A stretch of 64,000 nt of DNA from JACQFZ01 sp036381895 (GTDB lineage Bacteria; Pseudomonadota; Gammaproteobacteria; Acidiferrobacterales; Sulfurifustaceae), in the NCBI GenBank assembly GCA_036381895.1, contig DASVBY010000102.1:1-64000 (forward strand), given 5' to 3'. Below the pieces are notes generated by a model. The model worked only from the letters and a program-made list of their open reading frames with translations, was not told the DNA's origin and did no database searches. The number at the start of each line of letters is the position of its first letter. Position 1 is the stretch's first letter. The position numbers were made by a program, and so were the translations under genes. Below are positions 56,179 to 64,000 of this stretch, piece by piece.

Positions 56179-57762
56179 TCAGGCGTAGGCCGACGCATCT
56201 GGCGGGCGATGGAACGCGCGCGGACCGTCGTTGATCCAGATCTTCAGGCGACGGCCCATGTGCAGGACATCGTCGACCTTCATCCTGTTCCACTCCGCGA
56301 TCTGATGGACCAGCACGTTGTACCGGCGCGCGATGCTGCTCAGCGTTTCGCCGCGGCGCACTCGGTGGATTACGGGCCGGTTGGTTCGCGCCGCCGTTCG
56401 CACCGGCTTGGCGCTGCGCGCCGGCGAAGTGGCGGCGACGCGGGCGGCCGTCGCCGGAATCGGCAGCATCAGGGTCTGGCCGATGCGCAGCAGGTTGCTG
56501 CGCAGACGGTTCGCGGTCTTGATCGCGGACACCGCGATACCGTAGCGGCGGGCGATGTCGTAGAGCGTATCCCCGCGCCGCACCGTGTGGTGCAGCCACT
56601 GGACGCGTTCCTCTTCGGGGATGCTGCTGATGGCGGTGACGACGGCGTCCTTCTTGTCCACGGGGACGAGCACGTGGTGCGGCCCGTCGGGGGCGGTGGC
56701 GAAGCGGCGGTAGCCGGGGTTGATGAAATGCAGCTGGTCCAGCTCGAGCCCCGTGAGCCGGGCGATCAGGCCGAGATCGACCTGCGAGTCGAGTTCGACC
56801 TTGGCGAAATAGGGCTCGTTCGGAATGTCGGGCAGTTCGATGCCATAGCGCGCCGGATTCGCGACGATGTTGACCATCGCTATCAGCTTGGGCACGTAGT
56901 GCTTGGTCTCGGGCTTGAGCCGGCGCAGGCTCGCGAAGTCGGTCGGCAGGCCGTGGCGTCGGTTCCACTCGATCGCGCGCATTACGCGGCCTTCGCCGGC
57001 GTTGTAGGCGGCGATCGCAAGGTGCCAGTCGCCGTTGAAGTCGCGGTGCAGCTTCTCGAGGTAGTCGAGCGCCGCGCGGGTCGACGCGACGATGTCGCGC
57101 CGGCCGTCATACCACCAGTTGCTCTTCAGGCCGTAGAGCCGGCCGGTCGACGGAATGAACTGCCACAGGCCGCTGGCGCGGGCGCGCGAGTAAGCGTACG
57201 GCTTGTACGCGCTCTCGATCGCCGGCAGCAGTGCGATTTCCATCGGCATGCCGCGCTTCGAGACCTCCTCGGCGATGAAGTAGAGGTACATCCGCGCGCG
57301 TTCGAACATCGCTTCGCGGAACTCCACGTTCTCGACGAACCAGCGCTCGTGGCGCTCGATCAGCGGACTGTCGAGCGGCGGCAGCCGGAAGCCGGCGCGC
57401 AGCCGGTCCCAGATGTTCGCATACTCCTGCACTGCATCGGCCGCGTCGGCCACGGCTTCGTCGTCCGGAGCGAGCGTCTGCTCGAGCTGCTCTTCGACCG
57501 TCTGGGTCTCCTGCACGACGATCGAGCCGGTATCCGGAGGCGCTGGCGGAGCGTCGGCGAGCGTCTGCGCTTCGGGTTCCGCTGCGGCGGGCGCGATCAC
57601 GGGCGCTACCGTCGGCGTAGCGATGGTATCGGCCGGCAGCCGTGTTTCGGTCTTGCGCGTTTCGGGAAGCGGAGGAACGGAGGAGCACCCGGCAACGAGC
57701 GCCGGGACCGCGAAGCCTAGAAAAAAGGTGAGGAGATGATTCTTACTTATTGTCCGCCCCAT
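56179..57762 (-). CDS. mltD: Membrane-bound lytic transglycosylase D
   Basis: MltD cleaves peptidoglycan glycan strands from the outer membrane. A lipobox at 'ALVAGC' (Cys26) gives a lipoprotein. The SLT domain has the catalytic Glu183 ('PAIESAYKPYA') and 'ASGLWQFIPSTGRLYGL', and two LysM domains follow ('HTVRRGDTLYDIARRYG' and 'HRVRRGETLSSIARRYN'). The 527 residues match MltD. It is divergent-adjacent to nothing but sits next to gloB as in E. coli. Confidence 0.95.
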   Translation of the reverse strand: MGRTISKNHLLTFFLGFAVPALVAGCSSVPPLPETRKTETRLPADTIATPTVAPVIAPAAAEPEAQTLADAPPAPPDTGSIVVQETQTVEEQLEQTLAPDDEAVADAADAVQEYANIWDRLRAGFRLPPLDSPLIERHERWFVENVEFREAMFERARMYLYFIAEEVSKRGMPMEIALLPAIESAYKPYAYSRARASGLWQFIPSTGRLYGLKSNWWYDGRRDIVASTRAALDYLEKLHRDFNGDWHLAIAAYNAGEGRVMRAIEWNRRHGLPTDFASLRRLKPETKHYVPKLIAMVNIVANPARYGIELPDIPNEPYFAKVELDSQVDLGLIARLTGLELDQLHFINPGYRRFATAPDGPHHVLVPVDKKDAVVTAISSIPEEERVQWLHHTVRRGDTLYDIARRYGIAVSAIKTANRLRSNLLRIGQTLMLPIPATAARVAATSPARSAKPVRTAARTNRPVIHRVRRGETLSSIARRYNVLVHQIAEWNRMKVDDVLHMGRRLKIWINDGPRAFHRPPDASAYA

Positions 57763-57815
57763 GTTTCCGAATACTAGGCAGAAGCGGACAAAGCGTCAAA
57801 TGCGTTTCGTCGGAT

Positions 57816-58589
57816 TTATCCGCGATAGCCGTCCTTCCATCGGCGCAACGCTGCGAAGACCGCCACATCGTTCTCGAGCCGCTCGCCCACGTGCCGTTCG
57901 GCGGCGTTCTTTACGCGCGGATCGGAAGCGCGCAGGAACGGGTTGATACGCCGTTCACGTCCGATCGTAGACGGCAGGGTGGGCCGGCCGGCGGCGAGCA
58001 GCGCCTGCGCTTCCCGTGCGTAGGCGAGGGTCTCCGTATTATTCGGTTCAACCGCGAGCGCGAAGCGCAGGTTCGAAGCGGTGTATTCGTGCCCGCAATA
58101 CACCGCCGTATCTTCGGGCAGTGCCGCGAGGCGCGAGAGCGAACGATGCATCTGCTCCGCGGTGCCTTCGAAGAGCCGCCCGCAGCCGGCGGAGAAGAGC
58201 GTGTCGCCGCAGAAGAGCAGTCCGTGGCCGAAATAGGCGATGTGGCCACGCGTGTGACCCGGAATCTCGAGTACGTCGAAGCGCCGGCCGAGCACCGACA
58301 GGGCGACGACGTCGCCGTCGCGCACGGCGTGCGTCACCGCCGCGATCGTTTCGTTGGCCGGTCCGTACACCGGCACGCCGTACGCGTCCCGCAACGCCTG
58401 GGCGCCGCCCACGTGATCGGGATGGTGATGGGTACATAGGACCGCGGCGAGGATGCGGTTTTCGCGCTCCAGGAATTCGCGCACCGGTGCAGCATCGCCC
58501 GGGTCGACGACCGCGACCTCGCGGCCCGCGCCCGGAATGATCCATATGTAGTTGTCGTGAAAAGCCCGGACGTGTAAAACAGCTTCCAT
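57816..58589 (-). CDS. gloB: Hydroxyacylglutathione hydrolase (glyoxalase II)
   Basis: GloB hydrolyses S-lactoylglutathione to lactate and glutathione, the second step of methylglyoxal detoxification. The 257-residue product has the metal motif 'THHHPDHVGG' (53-62), 'PGHTRGHIAYF', 'GDTLFSAGCGRLFEG' and 'YCGHEYTASNLRFAL'. The start at 58589 fits the family; the ORF continues upstream to 58625. Its ATG shares CATG with the divergent methyltransferase start. Confidence 0.95.
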   Translation of the reverse strand: MEAVLHVRAFHDNYIWIIPGAGREVAVVDPGDAAPVREFLERENRILAAVLCTHHHPDHVGGAQALRDAYGVPVYGPANETIAAVTHAVRDGDVVALSVLGRRFDVLEIPGHTRGHIAYFGHGLLFCGDTLFSAGCGRLFEGTAEQMHRSLSRLAALPEDTAVYCGHEYTASNLRFALAVEPNNTETLAYAREAQALLAAGRPTLPSTIGRERRINPFLRASDPRVKNAAERHVGERLENDVAVFAALRRWKDGYRG

Positions 58590-59445
58590 GATGCGCAGTC
58601 TGAAAGGCTCGTCGCGTGCCGTCAACCGGCGGGTCGCACGGCCGACGCGGGCGCGGCTGCGCGACTGGTTCGATACGCCTCTCGGGCGCTCGCTGCAGGC
58701 GGTCGAAGCGCACGGATTGCGCGGCGTGCTGCCCTCCCTCTACGGCACCGTGGCGCTGCAGCTCGGCAAGCTCGGCAAGCTCGATCTGCTCGATGCGTGC
58801 ATCGCGCCGACGCGTGTCGTCGTGGAGGAGGACGAAGCGTGGTTCCGTTCCGACTGCCCGGTCGAGCGGCAGCTCACCGGGGCGCGCACGGTCGGCGTGC
58901 GATCCTTCGCGTACAGCCTGCCGCTCGATGAACGCAGCGTCGACGTGGCGCTGCTGCCGCACACGCTCGATTTCACCACGGAGCCGCACCGGGTGCTGCG
59001 CGAGGTGAGTCGGGTGCTGCGGCCCGAAGGGCACGTCGTGGTGCTCGGCTTCAATCCATGGAGCTCTTGGGGTCTGTGCCGGCTGTTCGCGCGCCATACG
59101 GGGCAGCCGCCCTGGTCCGCTCATTTCTTCCGCCTCGCGCGCGTCAAGGACTGGCTGGCGCTGCTCGACCTCGAGTTCACGCAAGGGCGCATGCTCTACT
59201 ACCGGCCGCCTTTCCGGCGCGAGGCGACCATGGACCGGTTTTATTTCCTGGAGCAGGCCGGCGATCGCTGGTGGCCGATGATGGCGGCGGTGTACCTGAT
59301 CGTCGCGAAGAAGCGCGTGCCCGGCATGACGCCGCTGCCTGTCGAGTGGAAGACGGAGAAGCGAGTCGGTCTCGCCGCCAAGCCGGCCGTGTTCGGCCAG
59401 GTGCGACGGAGCTGGTACCAGCGCGTGCGGCGCGATGCCCGATAG
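58588..59445 (+). CDS. YafS-like SAM-dependent methyltransferase
   Basis: The 285-residue protein matches the YafS group, which sits between gloB and rnhA in many gammaproteobacteria. Conserved points are 'RSVDVALLPHTLDFTTEPHR', 'VLREVSRVLRPEGHVVVLGF' and 'NPWSSWGLCRLF'. The first half lacks the usual glycine-rich SAM motif I, as in YafS. Target unknown. The start may be 58588 or the next ATG at 58591. It overlaps rnhA by 11 bp. Confidence 0.85.
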   Translation: MMRSLKGSSRAVNRRVARPTRARLRDWFDTPLGRSLQAVEAHGLRGVLPSLYGTVALQLGKLGKLDLLDACIAPTRVVVEEDEAWFRSDCPVERQLTGARTVGVRSFAYSLPLDERSVDVALLPHTLDFTTEPHRVLREVSRVLRPEGHVVVLGFNPWSSWGLCRLFARHTGQPPWSAHFFRLARVKDWLALLDLEFTQGRMLYYRPPFRREATMDRFYFLEQAGDRWWPMMAAVYLIVAKKRVPGMTPLPVEWKTEKRVGLAAKPAVFGQVRRSWYQRVRRDAR

Positions 59446-59875
59446 CGTCCGGATCTACACGGATGGCGCCTGCCGCGGCAATCCGGGCCCGGGCGGCTGG
59501 GGCGCGATCCTGCGGTATCGCGGCCACGAGCGCGAGCTCTACGGCGGCGAGCGCGAAACCACAAACAACCGCATGGAGCTGATGGCGGCGATCAAGGCGC
59601 TCGAGGCACTGACGCGCCCCTGCAGCGTGGTGCTCACGACGGATTCGGAATACCTGCGTAAGGGCATCACCGAATGGCTGCCGCAATGGAAGCGCCGCGG
59701 CTGGCTCACTGCCGCCAGGCAGCCGGTGAAGAACCAGGATCTCTGGCAGCGGCTGGAGAAGGCCATTGCGCCGCACCGCATTCAATGGGAATGGATCAAG
59801 GGGCACAGCGGACATCCCGAGAACGAACGCGCCGATGCGCTCGCGAACCGCGCGATCGATGAGATGTTGAGCTGA
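59435..59875 (+). CDS. rnhA: Ribonuclease HI
   Basis: RNase HI removes RNA from RNA-DNA hybrids. The 146-residue product keeps all catalytic residues at E. coli positions: Asp10, Glu48, Asp70, His124 and Asp134. The start overlaps the methyltransferase gene by 11 bp. dnaQ follows after 250 bp in which I see no gene. Confidence 0.97.
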   Translation: MPDSVRIYTDGACRGNPGPGGWGAILRYRGHERELYGGERETTNNRMELMAAIKALEALTRPCSVVLTTDSEYLRKGITEWLPQWKRRGWLTAARQPVKNQDLWQRLEKAIAPHRIQWEWIKGHSGHPENERADALANRAIDEMLS

Positions 59876-60125
59876 AGTAGCTGGGCCGCGCCCGGGCCCC
59901 TCTTCGCGCGGCGCTGAAGCGAAGCGAGGGGCGCGGATCTCACCGCTTTCCGGATCGACCCGATCGGCGTTGCCGCATGCCGCCGGCAAAGACGAGGCCG
60001 CCAGCCGCCGCCGCGTGCGCCGGCGCTGGCAGACCACGCATCGAGCCGGCATTGCCTCCGGTCCCCGGGATTGCTTCTCGCAATTGGAGCGGCGAGAATC
60101 CCGCGCCAGCCGGGGAGACAATAAT

Positions 60126-60896
60126 ATGCGGCAGATCGTACTCGACACCGAAACCACGGGTCTCGAGCCGTCCGAAGGCCACCGAATCATCGAAATCGGC
60201 TGCGTCGAAGTGGTGAACCGCCGCTTCACCGGCAATACCTACCACCAGTACATCCGTCCCGACCGGGAAATCGACGCCGCCGCGATCGAGGTCCACGGCA
60301 TCACCAACGAGTTCCTCGCCGACAAGCCCGCGTTCGCGGACATCGCGCAGGATTTCCTCGATTTCGTGCGCGGCGCCGAACTGATCATCCATAACGCCGC
60401 GTTCGATGTCGGCTTCATCAACTACGAGCTGGCCCGCGTGATCGAGGAGGGCGGGACGCTCGACGGCAAACGCGAGTCGCCGCGCATCGAGGAGCTCTGC
60501 AGCGTCACCGACTCCCTCGCGCTCGCGCGCAGCCTCCATCCGGGACAAAAGAACGATCTCGATTCGCTTTGCCGGCGCTACAACGTCGACAACTCGCAGC
60601 GCACGTTCCACGGGGCGCTGCTCGACGCGGAGATCCTCGCCGACGTCTATCTGGCGATGACGGGCGGGCAGGCGGCGCTGTTCGACGATGTGCGCGGTCC
60701 CGCTGCGGCGGCGGCCGCGGTCGAGGTCGAAATCAAGCGCATCGTCGACAAGCCGCCGCTGCTCGTGCTGCGGGCGAGTGCGGAGGAGCTGGCAGCGCAC
60801 GCCGCGTGGCTCGAGGAGATCGACAAGAAAAGCGGCGGGCGCTGCGTGTGGAAGAAGCTCGAAAGCGCGCCGAAAGAGGAGGCGCTGCCGGCATAG
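60126..60896 (+). CDS. dnaQ: DNA polymerase III epsilon subunit
   Basis: DnaQ is the proofreading 3'-5' exonuclease of the replicase. The 256-residue product has Exo I 'DTETTG' (Asp7, Glu9), Exo II 'HNAAFDVGF' (Asp94) and Exo III 'HGALLDAE' (His162, Asp167), then a C-terminal tail that binds the alpha subunit. The ATG at 60126 follows a GGGGAG site. Adjacent to rnhA, as in E. coli (there divergent, here co-directional). Confidence 0.96.
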   Translation: MRQIVLDTETTGLEPSEGHRIIEIGCVEVVNRRFTGNTYHQYIRPDREIDAAAIEVHGITNEFLADKPAFADIAQDFLDFVRGAELIIHNAAFDVGFINYELARVIEEGGTLDGKRESPRIEELCSVTDSLALARSLHPGQKNDLDSLCRRYNVDNSQRTFHGALLDAEILADVYLAMTGGQAALFDDVRGPAAAAAAVEVEIKRIVDKPPLLVLRASAEELAAHAAWLEEIDKKSGGRCVWKKLESAPKEEALPA

Positions 60897-61051
60897 CCGC
60901 GCCTGGCTCGCGGACGTCGCGGTGAAGGGCAGCGGCCGGCCGCGCGAGACGTGCCGGCCGTAAAGACGCGCCCGCGAGGAATGCGCGGCTTCCGGTCACC
61001 GGCGCGGCTACGGGCTCGTCCAGGCCGGCGGCTTGCGGTCGTGACGCCGGT

Positions 61052-61897
61052 TCAGTTCTTCAACGGCTTGTCGCCCTGAAAGGTGATGCTGCCGCCCGGC
61101 GCAAGGACGCGGTAGGCGACGCCGCGCTTTTCCGCTTCATCGGCGAAGCGCCCGGGATCCTGGTTCAGCACCGGGAACGTGCCGTAGTGATGGGGCACGG
61201 CCAGCTTCGCCTGCACGGTCTTCGCCGCGCGCGCGGCGATCTCCGGTTCCATGCCGAAATGCCCGCCGATGTTCATCAGCGCCAGATCCGGCTGGTACAG
61301 CTCGGCGATCACCGACAGGTCGCGGAAGTAAGCGGTGTCGCCGCTGTGGTAGATCGTCGGCCCGTCCTTGATGCGGAGCACGACGCCCGCCGCCTCGCCG
61401 CCGTAGACGATGTCGGGATCCTTCTCTCCGGCGAACGGATCGTTGAGACCGCTCGAATGCACGGCCGGCGTGAGCGCGACGCGCACTTCGCCGTCCGCGA
61501 TCTCGATCTCGCCGCCGATGTTCAGGAGCGTATCGAATCCCATCAGATCCTTCGGGTAGCCGTGCAGCTTCGCGAGATTCGTGCCGAGCTCGAAGTTGGC
61601 CACGAGCCGCGCTCCCGTCTTCTTCGCGAGCGCGACCGCGTCGCCGACGTGATCGAAGTGCCCGTGCGTGAGCACGATGTAGTCGAGCTTGGCGACGGCG
61701 GCGAGCGGGTCCTTGCCGTTCTTGACCATCGGGTTCGTCGGATTCTTGAGCCACGGGTCGATCATCAGCACCTTGCCCTTCGGCGTAACGATCTCGAACG
61801 CGGCGTGCCCGTGCCAGGTGACGGTGGTCTCGGCGGCGGGCGCCGCGTAGCTGCAGCCAACGAGCAGCAACGCGCTCAGAGTCAGCAGGTGGCGCAT
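61052..61897 (-). CDS. Exported UPF0173-type metallo-beta-lactamase-fold hydrolase
   Basis: The 281-residue protein has the MBL motif 'VLTHGHFDHVGDAV' and 'IYHSGDTAYF', and matches UPF0173 metal-dependent hydrolases. It begins 'MRHLLTLSALLLVGCSYA', an apparent lipoprotein signal with lipobox LVGC. Most members of the group are cytoplasmic, so an exported lipoprotein form is notable. Substrate unknown. It is monocistronic, facing the ABC-2 pair. Confidence 0.85.
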   Translation of the reverse strand: MRHLLTLSALLLVGCSYAAPAAETTVTWHGHAAFEIVTPKGKVLMIDPWLKNPTNPMVKNGKDPLAAVAKLDYIVLTHGHFDHVGDAVALAKKTGARLVANFELGTNLAKLHGYPKDLMGFDTLLNIGGEIEIADGEVRVALTPAVHSSGLNDPFAGEKDPDIVYGGEAAGVVLRIKDGPTIYHSGDTAYFRDLSVIAELYQPDLALMNIGGHFGMEPEIAARAAKTVQAKLAVPHHYGTFPVLNQDPGRFADEAEKRGVAYRVLAPGGSITFQGDKPLKN

Positions 61898-62003
61898 GGA
61901 GTCTTCCCTGTAGCTGTTGGTATGGGGGCGCGCTAATCTAGCACAGCGCTTCCCGGGCGGGCAGCCGCCTGACAGCCGTGGGGCACTGGGTTAATCTCTG
62001 CGC

Positions 62004-62771
62004 ATGTCTGATCCCGCCGTTGCCGTACGCCACGCGACCAAACGCTTCGATGACGTCCTCGCGGTCGACGACGTGAGCTTCGAGGTGGCGCACGGCAGCA
62101 CCGTCGCGCTCCTCGGCGGGAACGGCGCGGGCAAGACCACGACCATCGCGATGCTGCTCGGACTGCTCCTGCCGACGCGCGGCGAGATCGAGATCTTCGG
62201 CGTCGACATGATCCGCGAACGCTATCGCGTGCTGCCGCGCATGAACTTCTCGTCGCCGTACGTGGATCTGCCGAAGCGGCTCACGGTCGCGGAGAACCTG
62301 CGCGTGTACGGTCAGCTCTACGGCGTGCGGCGGCTCGGCGCGCGGCTGCGCGAGGTCGCCGAGGCGCTCGACATCGGCGCACTGCTCAAGCGCCGCTACG
62401 GCGAGCTGTCCTCCGGGCAGAAGACGCGCGTGACGCTCGCGAAAGCGCTGCTCAACGAGCCCGAGCTGCTGCTGCTCGACGAGCCGACCGCGTCGCTCGA
62501 CCCCGACACCGCCGATTGGGTGCGCAGCTATCTCGAGCGCTACCGTGATCGCTCCGGAGCGACGCTGCTGCTCGCCTCGCACAACATGACCGAAGTCGAG
62601 CGCATGTGCGATCAGGTGCTGATGATGCGCGCCGGGCGCCTCGTCGACCGCGGCACGCCGCAGGAGCTCCTCGAGCGCTACGGACGGAAGAACATGGAGG
62701 AAGTGTTCATCGACATCGCGCGCGAGCGGTTGGCGCCGGCCGCGCGCGCGGCCGGGCGGGGGCGCAAGTGA
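62004..62771 (+). CDS. ABC-2 type exporter ATPase
   Basis: The 255-residue ATPase has Walker A 'LLGGNGAGKTTTIAML', signature 'ELSSGQKTRVTLAKAL' and Walker B 'ELLLLDEPTASLDP'. It resembles NodI/CcmA-type ATPases of ABC-2 exporters. Its stop overlaps the permease start (GTGA at 62768-62771). Substrate unknown. Confidence 0.92.
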   Translation: MSDPAVAVRHATKRFDDVLAVDDVSFEVAHGSTVALLGGNGAGKTTTIAMLLGLLLPTRGEIEIFGVDMIRERYRVLPRMNFSSPYVDLPKRLTVAENLRVYGQLYGVRRLGARLREVAEALDIGALLKRRYGELSSGQKTRVTLAKALLNEPELLLLDEPTASLDPDTADWVRSYLERYRDRSGATLLLASHNMTEVERMCDQVLMMRAGRLVDRGTPQELLERYGRKNMEEVFIDIARERLAPAARAAGRGRK

Positions 62772-63592
62772 AGGCGGTGCAGGCGGCCGCGCCGCGCTTC
62801 GGGTCGCTGCGGCGCATCGGCGCGCTGGTGCTGCGGCACCTCTATCTGCTCCGCGGGTCGTGGCCGCGCGTGCTCGAGCTGATGTACTGGCCGACGGTGC
62901 AGATGATCCTCTGGGGTTTCATCACGATCTTCCTCGTTGGCAACAGCTCCTGGGTGGCGCAGGCCTCGGGCGTGCTCATCTCCGCGGTGCTGCTCTGGGA
63001 CGTGCTGTTTCGCGGGCAGCTCGGCGTGTCGCTCGTCTTCCTCGAGGAGCTCTGGTCGCGCAATCTCGGCCAGCTGTTCGTGAGCCCGCTGCGCCCGTGG
63101 GAGCTCGTCGCGGCGCTCGTCACCATGAGCCTGATCCGCACGCTGATCGGCGTCGGCGGCGCCGCGCTGGTCGCGATTCCGCTGTTCGATTACTCGGTCT
63201 TCGACATCGGCCTGCCGCTGATCGCGTTCTTCGTGAACCTGATCGTGATGGGCTGGTCCATCGGCCTGCTGGTATCGGGTCTGGTGCTGCGCCACGGACT
63301 CGGCGCCGAGGGCCTCGCTTGGTTCGTGGTGTTCGCGCTGCAGCCGGTCACGGGGGTCTACTACCCGATCGACATCCTGCCGGAGTGGCTGCAGAGCGTC
63401 GCGTTCTTCCTGCCCTCGAGCCACGTCTTCACCGGTATGCGCGCGGTGCTGTTCGAGCAGGTATTCCGCGCCGATCTGTTGTTGAATGCGGTGGTGCTCA
63501 ACGTCGCGTACCTGGCCGCCGGGATCGCTATCTTTCTCTACTACTTTCGCGTCGCACGCATTCGCGGGCAGTTGCTGCACGTCGGAGAGTAG
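62768..63592 (+). CDS. ABC-2 type exporter permease
   Basis: The 274-residue permease starts at a GTG that overlaps the ATPase stop. It has about six helices and the ABC-2 membrane hallmark 'FVVFALQPVTGVYYPIDILP' and 'LPSSHVFTGMRAVLFEQ'. Exported substrate unknown. It follows its ATPase as a two-gene operon. Confidence 0.9.
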   Translation: MKAVQAAAPRFGSLRRIGALVLRHLYLLRGSWPRVLELMYWPTVQMILWGFITIFLVGNSSWVAQASGVLISAVLLWDVLFRGQLGVSLVFLEELWSRNLGQLFVSPLRPWELVAALVTMSLIRTLIGVGGAALVAIPLFDYSVFDIGLPLIAFFVNLIVMGWSIGLLVSGLVLRHGLGAEGLAWFVVFALQPVTGVYYPIDILPEWLQSVAFFLPSSHVFTGMRAVLFEQVFRADLLLNAVVLNVAYLAAGIAIFLYYFRVARIRGQLLHVGE

Positions 63593-63759
63593 GGCGCCTT
63601 GACGCGCCGGCGACCTCGTATGTTCGAACGCAAGGAACGCTTGGCGTCGCGCCCATCGCGCGTTCGCGGCCCGCGACGGTGGCGGGGCGACCGACCGGAG
63701 CGCCGGGGAAGGCAATGTCCGCGGGCTGCCTCGATGCCGAGCGCCACCACTGACCGCGC

Positions 63760-64000
63760 ATGTCCCGGCCTCCGCTCCTGACCCGCGCCTTCGTTCTCGC
63801 CGCTGCCGCTGCGCTGATGCTGCATCTCGCGGCGTTTTTGTTCCTGCACCTGCCCGGGTTCCTCCAGTCGCTCGGCACGGGCGAGGCGGAGATCGGGCGG
63901 ATCATGTCGACCCAGGCGCTCGGCGCGCTCATTGCCTGGCCGTTCATCGGCTGGACGATCGACGCCTACGGCCGGCGCGCCGTCACGCTCGCCGGCGCCG
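63760..64000 (+). CDS. MFS transporter, 3' truncated by the window edge
   Basis: The first 80 residues are visible: an N-terminal helix ('FVLAAAAALMLHLAAFLFLH'), a second helix start ('IGRIMSTQALGALIAWPFIG') and the loop 2-3 motif 'GWTIDAYGRRAVTLAGA', typical of the major facilitator superfamily. No substrate can be inferred. It begins 167 bp after the ABC-2 permease, with nothing recognisable between. Confidence 0.75.
   Translation, partial: MSRPPLLTRAFVLAAAAALMLHLAAFLFLHLPGFLQSLGTGEAEIGRIMSTQALGALIAWPFIGWTIDAYGRRAVTLAGA

Overview
This is a GC-rich chromosomal window (by eye roughly two thirds G+C) with dense, short-spaced housekeeping genes, so it reads as core genome rather than an island. 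The gene sets point to a gammaproteobacterium: gloB-yafS-rnhA-dnaQ, tig-clpP-clpX-lon-tRNAs-ppiD-fabI, asd-fimV, bamD/rluD, an AcpH-type phosphodiesterase, a GreB factor and a DUF1820 protein. A member of the deep-branching, Chromatiales- or Acidiferrobacter-like part of that class is my guess; the sequence alone does not settle the genus. I saw no transposase, integrase, prophage, CRISPR array or plasmid replication gene.

Layout. 1-7.5 kb: the 3' part of nadE, glnB, divergent bamD/rluD, a ClpP-fold (SDH-type) protease split by a frameshift, a DUF488 protein, greB, an RRM RNA-binding protein, acpH and a DUF1820 protein. 7.5-18.2 kb (mostly minus strand): an MFS exporter with a C-terminal monooxygenase-like domain, an M23 cell-wall endopeptidase, metH, then a compact three-gene group (TraB/GumN protein, an HEAGH metallopeptidase with an extraordinary arginine-rich N-terminus, and an ATP-grasp ligase). 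18.2-31.5 kb: a MipA/OmpV protein, aroC, a LysR regulator with an orphan partner, leuC-leuD-leuB-asd, fimV with a strong promoter, an outer-membrane barrel, folA and thyA. 31.7-38.1 kb: a membrane protein, a chemoreceptor with a C-terminal Cache-like domain, and the minus-strand run folD-pgi-mtfA-rhomboid.

38.1-48.5 kb: a tRNA cluster (Arg-TCT and Pro-TGG on minus; His-GTG, Lys-CTT and Leu-TAG on plus), then the protein quality-control block tig, clpP, clpX and lon, tRNA-Val-TAC and tRNA-Asp-GTC, ppiD and fabI. The usual hupB between lon and ppiD is not here. 48.7-56.1 kb: an oligopeptide-type ABC importer (an unusual large binding protein, two permeases with large extracytoplasmic inserts, two ATPases) ending in an overlapping 58-residue membrane peptide gene. 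56.2-64 kb: mltD, gloB, yafS-like methyltransferase, rnhA, dnaQ, an exported UPF0173-like hydrolase, an ABC-2 exporter pair and the start of an MFS gene.

The best candidates for something new are the peptidase/ligase group at 14.8-18.2 kb, the permuted-looking binding protein with its small membrane partner at 48.7-56.1 kb, a tandem duplication that carries the 3' end of tRNA-Arg, and two places where a single-base change would restore a normal protein (3771 and the A-run at 26609-26613). Those two may be genuine or may be assembly errors; raw reads would decide. No gene-free stretch exceeds about 300 bases; the longest are 10725-10988, 26292-26616 (promoter and leader of fimV) and 37838-38118 (the tRNA-linked repeats).
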